The notes: generated by a model from the letters alone, not told the origin. A stretch of 64,000 nt of DNA from Aminomonas paucivorans DSM 12260 (GCF_000165795.1 NZ_CM001022.1:1521812-1585811), one strand, 5' to 3'; numbered from the stretch's first letter, positions 43,401-51,689 are shown. Program-made: numbers and translations.

Positions 43401-46297
43401 TGACCTACACCCGGGCCCGGGCGGCGGGAACCAGCGACCGGGTGGATCTGACCCTCTACGACGGCCTGTACCCCGACGCGGGGAACAACGGGGGCGTCAC
43501 CAACGGGATCACCTACGTCTTCAACGACGGCGCCCTGGATGGAGGCAGCCGATCCCTCCACCAGCTGGTGCGCACCGGGGCGGGCATCGGCGGCTCCGCC
43601 GCCCTGAGCCATAACCTGACCTTCGGCACGGTGAACCAGGACACGTCCGTGAGCTACGGGGAACGGGCAGGGGCGGGGGCCTACTGGAACGATACCGCCG
43701 GCACCACCCCGTGGTACGCCCAGTCCTACTACGGGGAGGACACCACCTATTTCTTCGGCAACGGCAGCACCCCCGCCTCCGTGGTGACCGCCGCGGAGCT
43801 GTACCGACAGAACGAGGTGAACGCCTCCCTGATGTTCGAGTACGACGGCACGGACCTCACGGTGCGCGCCAAGGGCTTCCGCCGGGACGGTTCCACCCTC
43901 CCCGCCTCCTGCGACACGACCCCGGAGATCGTGGCGGCTAGCGGGGACGTGACCCTCTTCGGGGAGATCCATTTCACGAACCTCCAGATCGATCGAAGCC
44001 GCCTCACCGCAGGGGACAAGTTCGTCATCAACGTCTCCGCCGCAGCCCTGCTGGACGGGGTCAACGGAACCCCCGCGGACCCCACGGCCTTTCAGTCCAC
44101 CGCCAACATCGCCGTGCAGGGGGACCCGTTCCGGCAGAACCGCCCCGACTGGGGCAGCTCCGCCCAGTACCGCCTGGCCCAGGGCGTGGAAAACGGCCAC
44201 ACCTTCAACCTGCTGGGCTACTTCGTGGATCCCCTCAACGGCAGCAGCGACATCCCCGGACTGGGCTACTACGAGGGGAGTGTCATCCTGGAAGGGGAAG
44301 CAGGAGGCTTCGCCGCGGGCAGCACCGTGGGGGCCCCGGACGGGACGGAGGCCAGCGCCCATCGGGCCCGCCTGGAGATCAACTACCAGGGAGATCTGCG
44401 GCCCTCCGCAGGGGCCCTGGTGACCAGCGTCTTCCTCCAGAGCATGGAGGCGGGGGGGAGCAAGAACATCAAGGACTACGTAGCCGGGGTGGGGTACTCC
44501 AACTACGAGTACGGCACCCGGACGGACGGCACCTACGGCCCCCTGAACGAGTTCCACAGCGAGCGGTACAACCCCTACAACGCCTCCCTGGTCTTTGACG
44601 TGCTGGAGGTGTACAACGGGTCCCTGAAGTTCCGCATCCAGGGTCGGGTCGTGGACCGGGACGGAAACCAGTGGTACGTGGAGGACAACGACTACCGCCT
44701 CAACCTGGGCCCCAACACCAGCAAGAACTCCTCCGCCCTGCCTCCGGTGGTCCCGGCGGAGGTGCTGAACCCGGTGGTGCTGTTTCGGGATTCCGCCTTC
44801 GGCGGCCTGGCCTTCGACGAATTCACCCTTTCCGACAAGGAGACCTGGCACGAGGGGGATCGATTCACCCTCGCCCTCACCGCCAGCGGCTTCGTCAACG
44901 GCCTGAGCGAAGCGGAACAGCAGGCCGACCCGGCCCTCCGGCCCAACACCGACGAGATCGACCTGTTCTCCGACAACCGGGGCACCAACATGCCCCACTC
45001 TTTCCGCTTCAACGAAGGGATCCTGGACCACCGGAAGCTGGATCTGGGGATCTACCAGCTGGCAAACAACATCGCCAAGCCCGACAGCGACCATTTCCAC
45101 CGCGACCAGGTGATGGACGGCACCCTGTCTCTGGCCTTCGGGGACTACCATCCCGGAGGAGAACCGGTCCTGACGGACTCCCTTACCTTCGAGGTGCTCT
45201 ACCAGCAGGGCATGGACGCGGGCAAGGCCCACTACTACAGCCGGGCGGAGGACATCGCCCAGTTTTACGGCAAGAACGGCCGTTTTCTCCTGGAGAACAA
45301 CACGGAACAGCTCACCATCCGTCAGGGAGACCGGGAGATCCACGTCCCCCTGGGGTCCCTTTCGGAGATGGGCAAGCTGGGGGAGCAGATCTCCGAACAG
45401 ATCTGGCTGCACCTGCTCATGCAGCACGACGGGGTTCTCCGGGGGGAGGACGACATCCTGCCCTACGGCTACAACCCCGACCTGATGGAGGAAAAGGACA
45501 AACGGGAGATCTTCCAGTTCGTGAACAACGTCCCCGGGGAAAGCGGAAATGAAGCCGTCATGGCCACCTTCCTTGCCCACTCCGTGTTGCCCGGGGAGGA
45601 GGGAAAGCTCCACTTCTACGGCAGCGAGGACCTTCTGAAGGCCCTGGGGTTTGCCACCATCCAGGAGGCCCAAGACACGGAGTTCCGAGTGCGCGCTGCG
45701 GACGCCCACTCGGGAAAGCAGGCGGGGCAGGGAGGGAACGTTCTGGCGGGAAAGCGCCTCTACGGACTTCTGGGGGACAACGTGGCTCTGGACATCGGGA
45801 GCACCCTCGGCCTGAGCCGGATCACCTTCGACCACAAGCGGGGCACCTTCGATGCGGGGCTCAAGTCCTCCTTCGACCAATTCGTCCACCTGGCGGACAG
45901 CACCGCCCAGCTTCAGGTAGGGGCCAACGAGGGGGAAGACCTGTCCCTCATTCTGGGGGACGTGCAGGTTCGAGCCCTGGACGTGGACAACCTGGACGTG
46001 CGGAGCCAGGAGGCGGCGGCGCGCAGCATCACCCGGCTGGACAATGCCCTGGACCGGGTCTCCACCCAGCGGGCCGCCATCGGGGCACAGATCAACCGGT
46101 TGGAGCACACCGTCCCGCAGCTCCAGACGGCCTCGGCACACCTGAACGCCGCCCGGTCCCGGATCCTGGACGCGGACATGGCCCGGGAGATGATGGAGTT
46201 CACCAAGCTGAACATCCTCATGCAGGCCAACAACATGGTCACCTCCCAGGCCAACCAGCTTCCCTCGCAGGTCCTGAGCCTGCTGAACCAGAGATAA
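40499..46297 (+). CDS. Giant flagellin
   Basis: 1,932 residues, several times the usual 280-550. Conserved terminal D0/D1 domains: N-terminal RIFTNVSAL...LNRLSTGLRINSAADDAAGMAISEKMR (about 1-140, ending FNRKKLLDG) and C-terminal ARSITRLDNALDRVSTQRAAIGAQINRLEH...MANQLPSQVLSLL-type end (about 1835-1932). Between them lie about 1,690 residues. Residues about 430-830 look like repeated flagellin IN-type motifs (VTLNIGGRNIEEIAADINA and similar). Two related modules start near 1107 (NASLMFEYDG) and 1361 (NASLVFDV). The TTG at 40499 is chosen because GGGAGG ends 8 bases upstream and it gives the normal flagellin N terminus. No other flagellar gene is nearby. Exported by the flagellar type III system; no signal peptide. 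Confidence 0.92.
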   Translation: MRIFTNVSALLCLNTASKLNRQLSKALNRLSTGLRINSAADDAAGMAISEKMRAQTRGLDQAARNAQDGMSLLQTAEGGLQEIQSMLQRMRELSVQGANDTLTAEDRGHIQTEIDQLGEQIDAIARQTQFNRKKLLDGTQAALWSTSTRDIGVVLSGPLTSKDSLGNLHSAAGNYKVTFSVLREGQEQVQKSHILSLKHGTHENNAAGNWSGSGLTSMSALNLVEGVWGLETRETPFGGIWYYQGAAISTAAAIGASVQASPTPNILAPGSYDLRVSDRVPMMASFDHALTNGIVTGVDMSSRGAGSNFDAVLGIRADEGAIAAASQTYRNDLTGGKSITADGAGGNVAFTTRATNDVNLFTHFAVTATDRRDLMAGDVTLTESYVTHQAAQMTVNLDYRGTDDTSATVTYRTSSGGNTLTATSTWQAAAGATLTLDIGGGPVTLNIGGRNIEEIAADINASGLAGVSASVVTSGSTRRIDLTNASGSSLDVGETGVGGGGLGLAGTVADGATAAGAFRDYGRVTVLGVNGQTLADLASAVDGIAGLNASVVGSGTTAAQVSIAGDANYHVDLVSGGDIAGELALDHTFDGGGTHTSTARAHNYAVTAATAGQDLAGIAAALQNVGGTDLGVATTSAGALNGLSFTGASLYSVTLSGVTMGELRNGSFASTTFTVGRGAAVTTGNRVYVNRDVTVAVGDRDAGQIASALQTGIQTALAADGLTGNNAGATVASVGGGVTRQLQLGNLAVSGYRIALTGGTNNSLTEVWGGGVSTNRGTSATGTPNLDYGRTTTVTVAGDNIEQAFATLSGVHAGLQVTWSQQPDHTTPQHYGQIAFTNVSSGAGRRRLSMTQSGVDSGPGINANRKLFESTGSLWSTTENTGTHGVTSNILQAHDAVTLQVTANGNDANAAHVAAGGAVTLYEGTGAATETQNAGILNAALGHSVLDSFALRDDNPNAADFAVGESWMTYTRARAAGTSDRVDLTLYDGLYPDAGNNGGVTNGITYVFNDGALDGGSRSLHQLVRTGAGIGGSAALSHNLTFGTVNQDTSVSYGERAGAGAYWNDTAGTTPWYAQSYYGEDTTYFFGNGSTPASVVTAAELYRQNEVNASLMFEYDGTDLTVRAKGFRRDGSTLPASCDTTPEIVAASGDVTLFGEIHFTNLQIDRSRLTAGDKFVINVSAAALLDGVNGTPADPTAFQSTANIAVQGDPFRQNRPDWGSSAQYRLAQGVENGHTFNLLGYFVDPLNGSSDIPGLGYYEGSVILEGEAGGFAAGSTVGAPDGTEASAHRARLEINYQGDLRPSAGALVTSVFLQSMEAGGSKNIKDYVAGVGYSNYEYGTRTDGTYGPLNEFHSERYNPYNASLVFDVLEVYNGSLKFRIQGRVVDRDGNQWYVEDNDYRLNLGPNTSKNSSALPPVVPAEVLNPVVLFRDSAFGGLAFDEFTLSDKETWHEGDRFTLALTASGFVNGLSEAEQQADPALRPNTDEIDLFSDNRGTNMPHSFRFNEGILDHRKLDLGIYQLANNIAKPDSDHFHRDQVMDGTLSLAFGDYHPGGEPVLTDSLTFEVLYQQGMDAGKAHYYSRAEDIAQFYGKNGRFLLENNTEQLTIRQGDREIHVPLGSLSEMGKLGEQISEQIWLHLLMQHDGVLRGEDDILPYGYNPDLMEEKDKREIFQFVNNVPGESGNEAVMATFLAHSVLPGEEGKLHFYGSEDLLKALGFATIQEAQDTEFRVRAADAHSGKQAGQGGNVLAGKRLYGLLGDNVALDIGSTLGLSRITFDHKRGTFDAGLKSSFDQFVHLADSTAQLQVGANEGEDLSLILGDVQVRALDVDNLDVRSQEAAARSITRLDNALDRVSTQRAAIGAQINRLEHTVPQLQTASAHLNAARSRILDADMAREMMEFTKLNILMQANNMVTSQANQLPSQVLSLLNQR

Positions 46298-46339
46298 GCC
46301 CCCTCTCTCCACAAAAGAACAGCATCACCGAGAAGAAAG

Positions 46340-46382
46340 CACGTCAAGGCGGCTGCAGAGGATCCGCAGCCGCCTTGACGTG
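46340..46382 (+). terminator. Hairpin after the flagellin gene
   Basis: Perfect 17-bp stem (46340-46356 with 46366-46382), 9-base loop, followed by TCCCCCTT with no real T run. Probably the flagellin terminator or an mRNA 3'-end stabiliser. Its 3' arm contains the -35 hexamer of the next promoter. Confidence 0.7.
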
Positions 46383-46404
46383 TCCCCCTTAGCGCGAGTA
46401 CTAT
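46375..46404 (+). promoter_or_regulatory. Promoter of the rplU-prp-rpmA unit
   Basis: TTGACG (46375-46380), 18-bp spacer, TACTAT (46399-46404). The -35 is inside the 3' arm of the flagellin hairpin. The leader before rplU is about 70 bases and includes a small GGGC-AAC-GCCC hairpin. Confidence 0.6.
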
Positions 46405-46482
46405 GGGTCGGCATTTGTATCGCTTGGGGCAGGTACTCAAGGGCAACGCCCACCTGAACCCGCAGCGGAAGGAGAGGTAAAT

Positions 46483-46794
46483 ATGTACGCAATCGTCGAG
46501 GCCGGTGGCAAGCAGTACCGCGTTCAGTCCGGGGACCGCATCCGGGTGGAACAGCTCCACGTGGAGCCGGGCTCCCTGGTGGAGCTGGATCGGGTCCTCC
46601 TGGTGGGGAAGGACGACGCCCCGCTGGTGGGGGATCCCTACGTTTCCGGCGCTTCCGTGACCGCCAAGGTGCGCAACCACGGCAAAGAGGACAAGGTCAT
46701 CGTCTTCAAGTACCGGAGGAAGAAGAACTACCGCCGTTTCCGGGGACACCGGCAGCCCTACACGGAGCTGGTGATCGAGGACATCCGCGCGTAG
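46483..46794 (+). CDS. rplU: 50S ribosomal protein L21
   Basis: 103 residues. [18 protein letters not shown] is the L21 N terminus; [28 protein letters not shown] its basic C-terminal half. ATG preceded by GAAGGAGAGG. Followed by Prp and L27, the Firmicutes-like order. Confidence 0.97.
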   Translation: MYAIVEAGGKQYRVQSGDRIRVEQLHVEPGSLVELDRVLLVGKDDAPLVGDPYVSGASVTAKVRNHGKEDKVIVFKYRRKKNYRRFRGHRQPYTELVIEDIRA

Positions 46795-46812
46795 TCGCGG
46801 CGCGAAGGCCCC

Positions 46813-47154
46813 TTGACGTCCGTTCGGCTCTTTCTGGAAGCCGGGGAGCTGGTGGGCCTGGAGGCGCAGGGACACGCGGGCTTCGCGCCCCGGGGACGGG
46901 ATATTGTCTGTGCCGCCGTGTCGGTTCTGGTGCAGACCCTGGAGCTGGGGATGGAGGACGTGATCCGGGAACCGAGCCTCCGGATTCAGTGCGATCCGCG
47001 CAAGGCCCTTCGCCGGGTGATCTGGAAACGAAGCGACGACCCGCGGGTCACAGCCTTGGGGGAGACGATCCGCTTGGCCCTGAAGGCCGTGGCGGAAGCC
47101 CATCCGAAACAGGTTTGCATCGTGGAGGTGGAACGAGATGAAGCGAATTCTTGA
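46813..47154 (+). CDS. prp: Ribosomal-processing cysteine protease Prp
   Basis: 113 residues, the former YsxB/DUF464 family. [23 protein letters not shown] holds the catalytic histidine and cysteine. Prp removes the N-terminal extension of L27 before ribosome assembly. TTG start after GAAGGCCCC; no ATG is available nearby. It lies between rplU and rpmA and overlaps rpmA by 17 bp. The rpmA product has the matching cleavable extension. Confidence 0.88.
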   Translation: MTSVRLFLEAGELVGLEAQGHAGFAPRGRDIVCAAVSVLVQTLELGMEDVIREPSLRIQCDPRKALRRVIWKRSDDPRVTALGETIRLALKAVAEAHPKQVCIVEVERDEANS

Positions 47155-47422
47155 CTTGCAGTTCTTCGCCCACAAGAAGGGGCAGGGAAGCAGCTCCAAC
47201 GGTCGGGACAGCAACCCCCAGTTCCTGGGGATCAAGCGCAGCGACGGCCAGTGCGTCACCGCAGGTACCATCATCGTGCGGCAGCGGGGGACGAAGTACC
47301 ACCCCGGACGCAACGTGGGACGGGGAAAGGACGACACCCTCTTCGCCCTCTCGGAGGGCGTGGTGCGCTTCGAGACCAAGGCGAACCGCAAGTTCGTCAA
47401 CATCGTCGCGGCGCAGCAGTAG
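47138..47422 (+). CDS. rpmA: 50S ribosomal protein L27 with cleavable N-terminal extension
   Basis: 94 residues. Begins [19 protein letters not shown]. The LQFF/A motif is the Prp cleavage site seen in Staphylococcus aureus and relatives; E. coli L27 starts directly at AHKK. Cleavage after FF would expose the mature N terminus that reaches toward the peptidyl transferase centre. A terminator lies 40 bp downstream. Confidence 0.95.
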   Translation: MKRILDLQFFAHKKGQGSSSNGRDSNPQFLGIKRSDGQCVTAGTIIVRQRGTKYHPGRNVGRGKDDTLFALSEGVVRFETKANRKFVNIVAAQQ

Positions 47423-47465
47423 GCGAGAGGTCCGGCTGCATGAGCCGCCGGGTGTCTGGTATGTG

Positions 47466-47499
47466 CAGGGGCCTGAGGGGATTCCTGGGCCCCTGTTTT
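47466..47499 (+). terminator. Terminator after rpmA
   Basis: CAGGGGCC (47466-47473) with GGCCCCTG (47488-47495), 14-base loop, then TTTT (47496-47499). Confidence 0.75.
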
Positions 47500-47542
47500 G
47501 TGTTGGAGGGAGAAGGCCCCTTGGGGGCCGGTGCGTGAACCC

Positions 47543-48925
47543 ATGAAATTTCTCGATACGGTGGAGATTCAGGTCCTCGGAGGCGCCGGCGGCAACGGAT
47601 GCATGAGCTTCCGGCGCGAGAAGTTCGTTGCCAAGGGCGGTCCCGACGGCGGAAACGGGGGCCGGGGGGGGAGCGTCTGGCTGGTGGCGGACCAGAACCT
47701 CCAGACCCTGGCGGATTTCGAGTACGCCCGACGCTATAGTGCCGAACCAGGCCGCGCGGGCAGCGGCTCGAACCGCAACGGAAGAGGCGGCTCGGATCGG
47801 GAACTACGGGTCCCCTGTGGAACCCTGATCTACGACGCCGAGACGGGGGAGGGTTTTGCGGACCTGGTGGAACCGGGAGACCGCCTTCTGGTGGCCCGGG
47901 GAGGCCGAGGAGGCCGGGGCAACCGGGCCTTTTCCAGTTCCCAGAGGAAGGCTCCCCGGTTCGCCGAAAAGGGGATGCCCGGGGAATCTCGCCCCCTGCG
48001 ACTGGAGCTTCGCCTGATCGCGGATTTCGGTTTCGTGGGCTGCCCCAATGCGGGCAAATCCAGCCTGCTTCAGGCTCTGAGCCAGGCCAGGCCCAAGATC
48101 GCCGCCTACCCCTTCACCACCCTTTCCCCCAACCTGGGGGTTCTGTCCACGGAGTCCGAACGGGTCGTCCTGGCGGACATCCCCGGACTCATTGAGGGAG
48201 CCCACGAGAACCGAGGGCTGGGGATCGCCTTTTTGCGCCACGTCCAGAGGACCCGCCTTCTCCTGCATGTGCTGGATCTGTCGGAGGGAGACGGGGAGAC
48301 TCTCGTGCAGCAGTGGAGCCTGGTGCGCAAGGAAATGGAAGCCCACGACCCAGAGCTGACGGAGCGTCCCTGCCTCGTCATCGGCAACAAGACGGACCTG
48401 TTGGATCCGGAGGCCCGGGAACGACTGCTGCCCCTTCTGCGAAGCACCTTCAAGGAATGGGGCTTCGGCTTTCTGGCGGTGAGTGCCCAATCGGGGGAAG
48501 GGATTCCTGCCCTGGCGGAGCATCTGCTGGCCTTCGCGGCGGAGCACCCCCGCCCCAAAGGGACGGCTCGGCTCTTTGCTCCCGTCCTGGAGGAGGCGGA
48601 ACCTCTCCCTGCGGGGCGCAGACGTCGGGGGCGGGTGGAGGTACTGCACCTTCCCGATGGTGCCTTCCGGGTGGTCCATCCCCAACTGGAGGAAGCGGCA
48701 ATCCGCTACGACTTCGACTACGAGGAGAACCTCACCCGGTTCTCCCGGCTTCTTCGAAAGTACCGGGTGGAAGAGTTGCTGGTGGCAGCGGGGGCAGAGG
48801 AGGGGGACACGGTGTTCATCGGTCCCACAAGCTTCGATTTTTCACCGGACCCCACCGCCGATGCGGTGGAGGAGGACCGGGATTTCGAGGAATCGACGCG
48901 CGGCGAGGGGGAGAACCCAGCTTGA
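47543..48925 (+). CDS. obg: GTPase Obg/CgtA
   Basis: 460 residues. Glycine-rich Obg domain (KFLDTVEIQVLGGAGGNGCMSF...; about 1-158), G domain with GCPNAGKSSLLQAL, DIPGLIEGAHENRGLG and NKTD (about 159-330), and a C-terminal OCT domain (YDFDYEENLTRFSRLLRKYRVEELL). Ribosome-assembly and stress GTPase. The ATG at 47543 gives the conserved start; a GTG 4 codons earlier is possible. nadD overlaps its stop. Confidence 0.95.
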   Translation: MKFLDTVEIQVLGGAGGNGCMSFRREKFVAKGGPDGGNGGRGGSVWLVADQNLQTLADFEYARRYSAEPGRAGSGSNRNGRGGSDRELRVPCGTLIYDAETGEGFADLVEPGDRLLVARGGRGGRGNRAFSSSQRKAPRFAEKGMPGESRPLRLELRLIADFGFVGCPNAGKSSLLQALSQARPKIAAYPFTTLSPNLGVLSTESERVVLADIPGLIEGAHENRGLGIAFLRHVQRTRLLLHVLDLSEGDGETLVQQWSLVRKEMEAHDPELTERPCLVIGNKTDLLDPEARERLLPLLRSTFKEWGFGFLAVSAQSGEGIPALAEHLLAFAAEHPRPKGTARLFAPVLEEAEPLPAGRRRRGRVEVLHLPDGAFRVVHPQLEEAAIRYDFDYEENLTRFSRLLRKYRVEELLVAAGAEEGDTVFIGPTSFDFSPDPTADAVEEDRDFEESTRGEGENPA

Positions 48926-49593
48926 ACACCGGCGTCTCTTCCCGGGAAGAGGGTCACACGAACCCTCCCGTCCCGCCCGAAAGGGCGAGGAGGCGAATCG
49001 GGATCATGGGCGGGACCTTCGATCCCATCCACTACGGGCATCTCCTGGCGGCGGAGGAGGCTTATTCCGCCTTCCATCTGGACGAGGTCATCTTCGTCCC
49101 CACGGGGTTGCCCCCCCACAAGCAGGCAGACCGGGTGACCTCCCCGGAGGACCGTTATGCCATGACCCTTCTGGCAACCTTGGACAACGCCCACAGCCGG
49201 GTCTCCCGCCTGGAGATCGAACGTCGAGGCTCCAGCCACACAGTGGACACGCTGCGGGAGATGCGCCACTGGTACCCTCCGGATTCGGTGGAGTTCTTCT
49301 TCATCACGGGGTTGGACGCGGTGCTGGAAATCCTCTCCTGGAAGAACCCCCAGGAGGTCAGCGGCCTGTGTCACCTCGTGGCGGTGAGTCGGCCAGGATA
49401 CAACCCGAAGAAGATGGAGGACCTCCCCGAGGCGGTTCGAAGGGCCATCTTGCCCTTGGAGATCCCCCTTCTGGCCATCTCCAGCACGGAAATCCGGCAG
49501 CGCGTGACCCAGGGGCGAAGCATCCGCTACCTGGTACCCACCCCCGTGGCCCAGTATATTGAGAAGAAGGGCCTCTACCGGGGCAAGCCCTGA
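48922..49593 (+). CDS. nadD: Nicotinate-nucleotide adenylyltransferase
   Basis: 223 residues. Adenylylates nicotinate mononucleotide. IGIMGGTFDPIHYGHLLAAEEA has the (H/T)xGH-type nucleotidyltransferase motif; ISSTEIRQRV is the ATP-binding C-terminal motif. The TTG at 48922 overlaps the obg stop (TTGA) and has GAGGGGGAG upstream; it adds about 27 residues before the core. obg-nadD-LCP-rsfS is a frequent order. Confidence 0.93.
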   Translation: MNTGVSSREEGHTNPPVPPERARRRIGIMGGTFDPIHYGHLLAAEEAYSAFHLDEVIFVPTGLPPHKQADRVTSPEDRYAMTLLATLDNAHSRVSRLEIERRGSSHTVDTLREMRHWYPPDSVEFFFITGLDAVLEILSWKNPQEVSGLCHLVAVSRPGYNPKKMEDLPEAVRRAILPLEIPLLAISSTEIRQRVTQGRSIRYLVPTPVAQYIEKKGLYRGKP

Positions 49594-49632
49594 CCACGAT
49601 GCGAACGATGCGAGGGAGGTTCTGAGGAGCCG

Positions 49633-51033
49633 GTGAAAAAGGGCGTATTGTTGCTTGGAATCCTGATTGCCTGCATCTCCGCGGGAACGGGCGTCTACTT
49701 CCGCCTCCAGAGGATGGCCCATACCCCCGTGGCGGTCATCAAGGAAACGGTGCTCCACGACGCCATGACAGGAAAGGTGAACATCCTCCTGCTCGGGGAG
49801 GACAACGTGGAGGGCTCCCATCGTACCGACAGCATCGCCCTCGCGGCGGTGGACCTGGACGCAAAGAGCGCCCGAGTTCTGTCCCTTCCTCGGGACACCC
49901 GGGTGGAGATCCCCGGACACGGGTGGCAGAAGCTGAACCACTCCTACGCCTTCGGGGGAGTGGACCTGCTCCGCTCCACGGTGAGCAAGAACCTGGGGGT
50001 CCCCATCCACTACTACATCCTCTTGGACTACGGGACCTTTCCCCGCATGGTGGACATCATCGGGGGGGTGGATCTTCACGTGCCGAAGAGGCTTCGCTAC
50101 GTGGATCGAGCGGGGCATCTGAATATCGACATCCCTGCGGGAGAGCAGCACCTGGACGGGGAACGGGCGCTTCATTTCGTCCGTTTCCGTCACGACGCCC
50201 TGGGCGACATCGGCCGGGTGCAGCGACAGCAGCAATTCATCAAGGCAGCCCTGGCAAAACTCAAGCAACCGGAGTACCTGACCCGAATCCCGGACCTTGC
50301 CAAGGAGATCGTCGCCTTCATCCGAACGGATCTGACCGCATCCCAGTCCGTCCAGCTGGGGGGATTCGTCAAGGAACTGGACCGGGAACGCATCCTCTTT
50401 GCCGTCCTCCCCGGAAAACCGGACTACTTGAAGGGTATCAGCTACTGGATTCCCGACAGCGAGGGAGCCAGAACGTTCTTCGCCCTTCCCATGGAAGCAC
50501 TCCTGTCGGCAGATCAGGGAACGGCAAGGAGCACGCCCTCCATGAACCCGGGCATCAGCACGGCGGGAGACGGGGCCGCCAACCCCGCCTCCTCGGGGGG
50601 GACCAAGGAGGCGGCTCCCCCGGACACGGAGCAGATGACCCCCGAAGAGGTCCTGGCCCTGATCCGAGCCATCCCCGAACCCGTGTCGGTACTGAACGGG
50701 GTGGGGAAGGCCGGTCTGAGCCAGACGGCGGCGGAGCACCTCCAGCGCATGGGGGTGGACGTGGTCTACACCGGCAACGCCAAGCATTACGACTATCGTT
50801 TCAGCAATGTGGTGTATCCTGAGAAGGCCAGCGCCACGGTGCATCGGACCGCCGAAACCCTGGCCCGCCTTTGCGGCATCCGGCCTGCCCTGGTCCGCCC
50901 GGGAAGGCAGGCCGTATCGGCAACCTTGGTTCTGGGGCGGGATTACAAGACCATCTTCGAGCGTCTATCGCTGAATCAGGGGACGGGAGTGGGAGGATCA
51001 GTCCCCGATTCCGGGAAGACCTCGGCTCCCTAA
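49633..51033 (+). CDS. LytR-CpsA-Psr (LCP) family protein with LytR_C domain
   Basis: 466 residues. N-terminal membrane anchor (VLLLGILIACISAGTGVYF, about 5-25). LCP domain about 50-260 with ILLLGEDN, RTDSIALAAVDL, LSLPRDTRVEIPG, FVRFRHDALGDIGRVQRQQQFI. The C-terminal LytR_C domain starts near 355 after a Pro/Ser/Thr/Gly-rich linker. LCP enzymes attach glycopolymers to peptidoglycan or other carriers; in a diderm anaerobe the acceptor is unknown. GTG start after GAGGAGCC. Confidence 0.9.
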   Translation: MKKGVLLLGILIACISAGTGVYFRLQRMAHTPVAVIKETVLHDAMTGKVNILLLGEDNVEGSHRTDSIALAAVDLDAKSARVLSLPRDTRVEIPGHGWQKLNHSYAFGGVDLLRSTVSKNLGVPIHYYILLDYGTFPRMVDIIGGVDLHVPKRLRYVDRAGHLNIDIPAGEQHLDGERALHFVRFRHDALGDIGRVQRQQQFIKAALAKLKQPEYLTRIPDLAKEIVAFIRTDLTASQSVQLGGFVKELDRERILFAVLPGKPDYLKGISYWIPDSEGARTFFALPMEALLSADQGTARSTPSMNPGISTAGDGAANPASSGGTKEAAPPDTEQMTPEEVLALIRAIPEPVSVLNGVGKAGLSQTAAEHLQRMGVDVVYTGNAKHYDYRFSNVVYPEKASATVHRTAETLARLCGIRPALVRPGRQAVSATLVLGRDYKTIFERLSLNQGTGVGGSVPDSGKTSAP

Positions 51034-51137
51034 ATCTCCTCGGTGCCCCGGTGCGAAAGGCAGACGGAACCGTGGAAAACGGGAAAAATATGTTCCGAAG
51101 CTAATCAAACGAGAAACAAGAAGGAGGGAAGGCCAAG

Positions 51138-51548
51138 GTGGCCCATTCGGAGACACCCCAGGGACGGGACCTAGAGGAAACACAGGAGAATGCGCGGGAA
51201 CTCTTCAAGAAATATCGAGGGCTTGGGCTTCGCCTGACGGACAAACACGCCAAGGACGTGGACTTCATCGACGTTCGCGGGACATTGGGAGTCACGGACC
51301 TCTTCGTCCTGGCAACGGCTCGGTCGGATGTCCACCTCAAGACCCTCCAGGAGGAAGCGCTGGAATACCTGGAGGACCATTTCCCTTCGGTGCGTCGGGA
51401 GGGCGAAACCAGCACCCGTTGGAGGCTCCTGGATGCGGGTGACGTGGTGGTCCATCTCTTTTCCGCCCAGGCAAGGGATTTCTACCGCATCGAACGCATC
51501 TGGGGCGATGCCCCCACGGAGCGCTTTCAGGATCCCGACGAAGCATAG
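51138..51548 (+). CDS. rsfS: Ribosomal silencing factor RsfS
   Basis: 136 residues. KDVDFIDVRGTLGVTDLFVLATARSDVHLKTL and WRLLDAGDVVVHLFSAQARDFYRIERIWGDAP are the family motifs. Binds L14 and blocks subunit joining in slow growth. GTG start after GGAGGGAAGG. Extra 20 or so residues at the N terminus are charged and poorly conserved. Confidence 0.94.
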   Translation: MAHSETPQGRDLEETQENARELFKKYRGLGLRLTDKHAKDVDFIDVRGTLGVTDLFVLATARSDVHLKTLQEEALEYLEDHFPSVRREGETSTRWRLLDAGDVVVHLFSAQARDFYRIERIWGDAPTERFQDPDEA

Positions 51549-51558
51549 AAGCACAGGC

Positions 51559-51600
51559 AACGGGTCGGCCCCCCGGAAGAGGGGAGCCGACCCGTTCTTT
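51559..51600 (+). terminator. Terminator after rsfS
   Basis: AACGGGTCGGC (51559-51569) with GCCGACCCGTT (51586-51596) plus an inner CCCC/GGGG extension, followed by CTTT. Confidence 0.85.
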
Positions 51601-51689
51601 CAGGGAAAAGTTATGTCCTATAATATATCTTATGTTGCATTGGCCGGAGTTCGAGGTTCGGCGAATGCCTTGATTCGCGTTTTGGGCCC
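51601..51689. other. AT-rich spacer with promoter-like and hairpin elements
   Basis: Between the rsfS terminator and the tpiA stop. Contains TATAAT (51619-51624) within a TATAATATAT run and, on the plus strand, a 6-bp hairpin GCGAAT/ATTCGC followed by GTTTT near 51660-51686. A short transcript is conceivable; a small ORF here has no ribosome site. On the minus strand the same hairpin could be a weak tpiA terminator. Confidence 0.3.

Noticed and set aside
43067-46312. A 1,081-codon open frame on the minus strand opposite the flagellin
   Set aside because: Composition is rich in V, G, H, E as expected from the complement of GC-rich codons; no ribosome site, no recognisable motif. It is a shadow of the flagellin gene.
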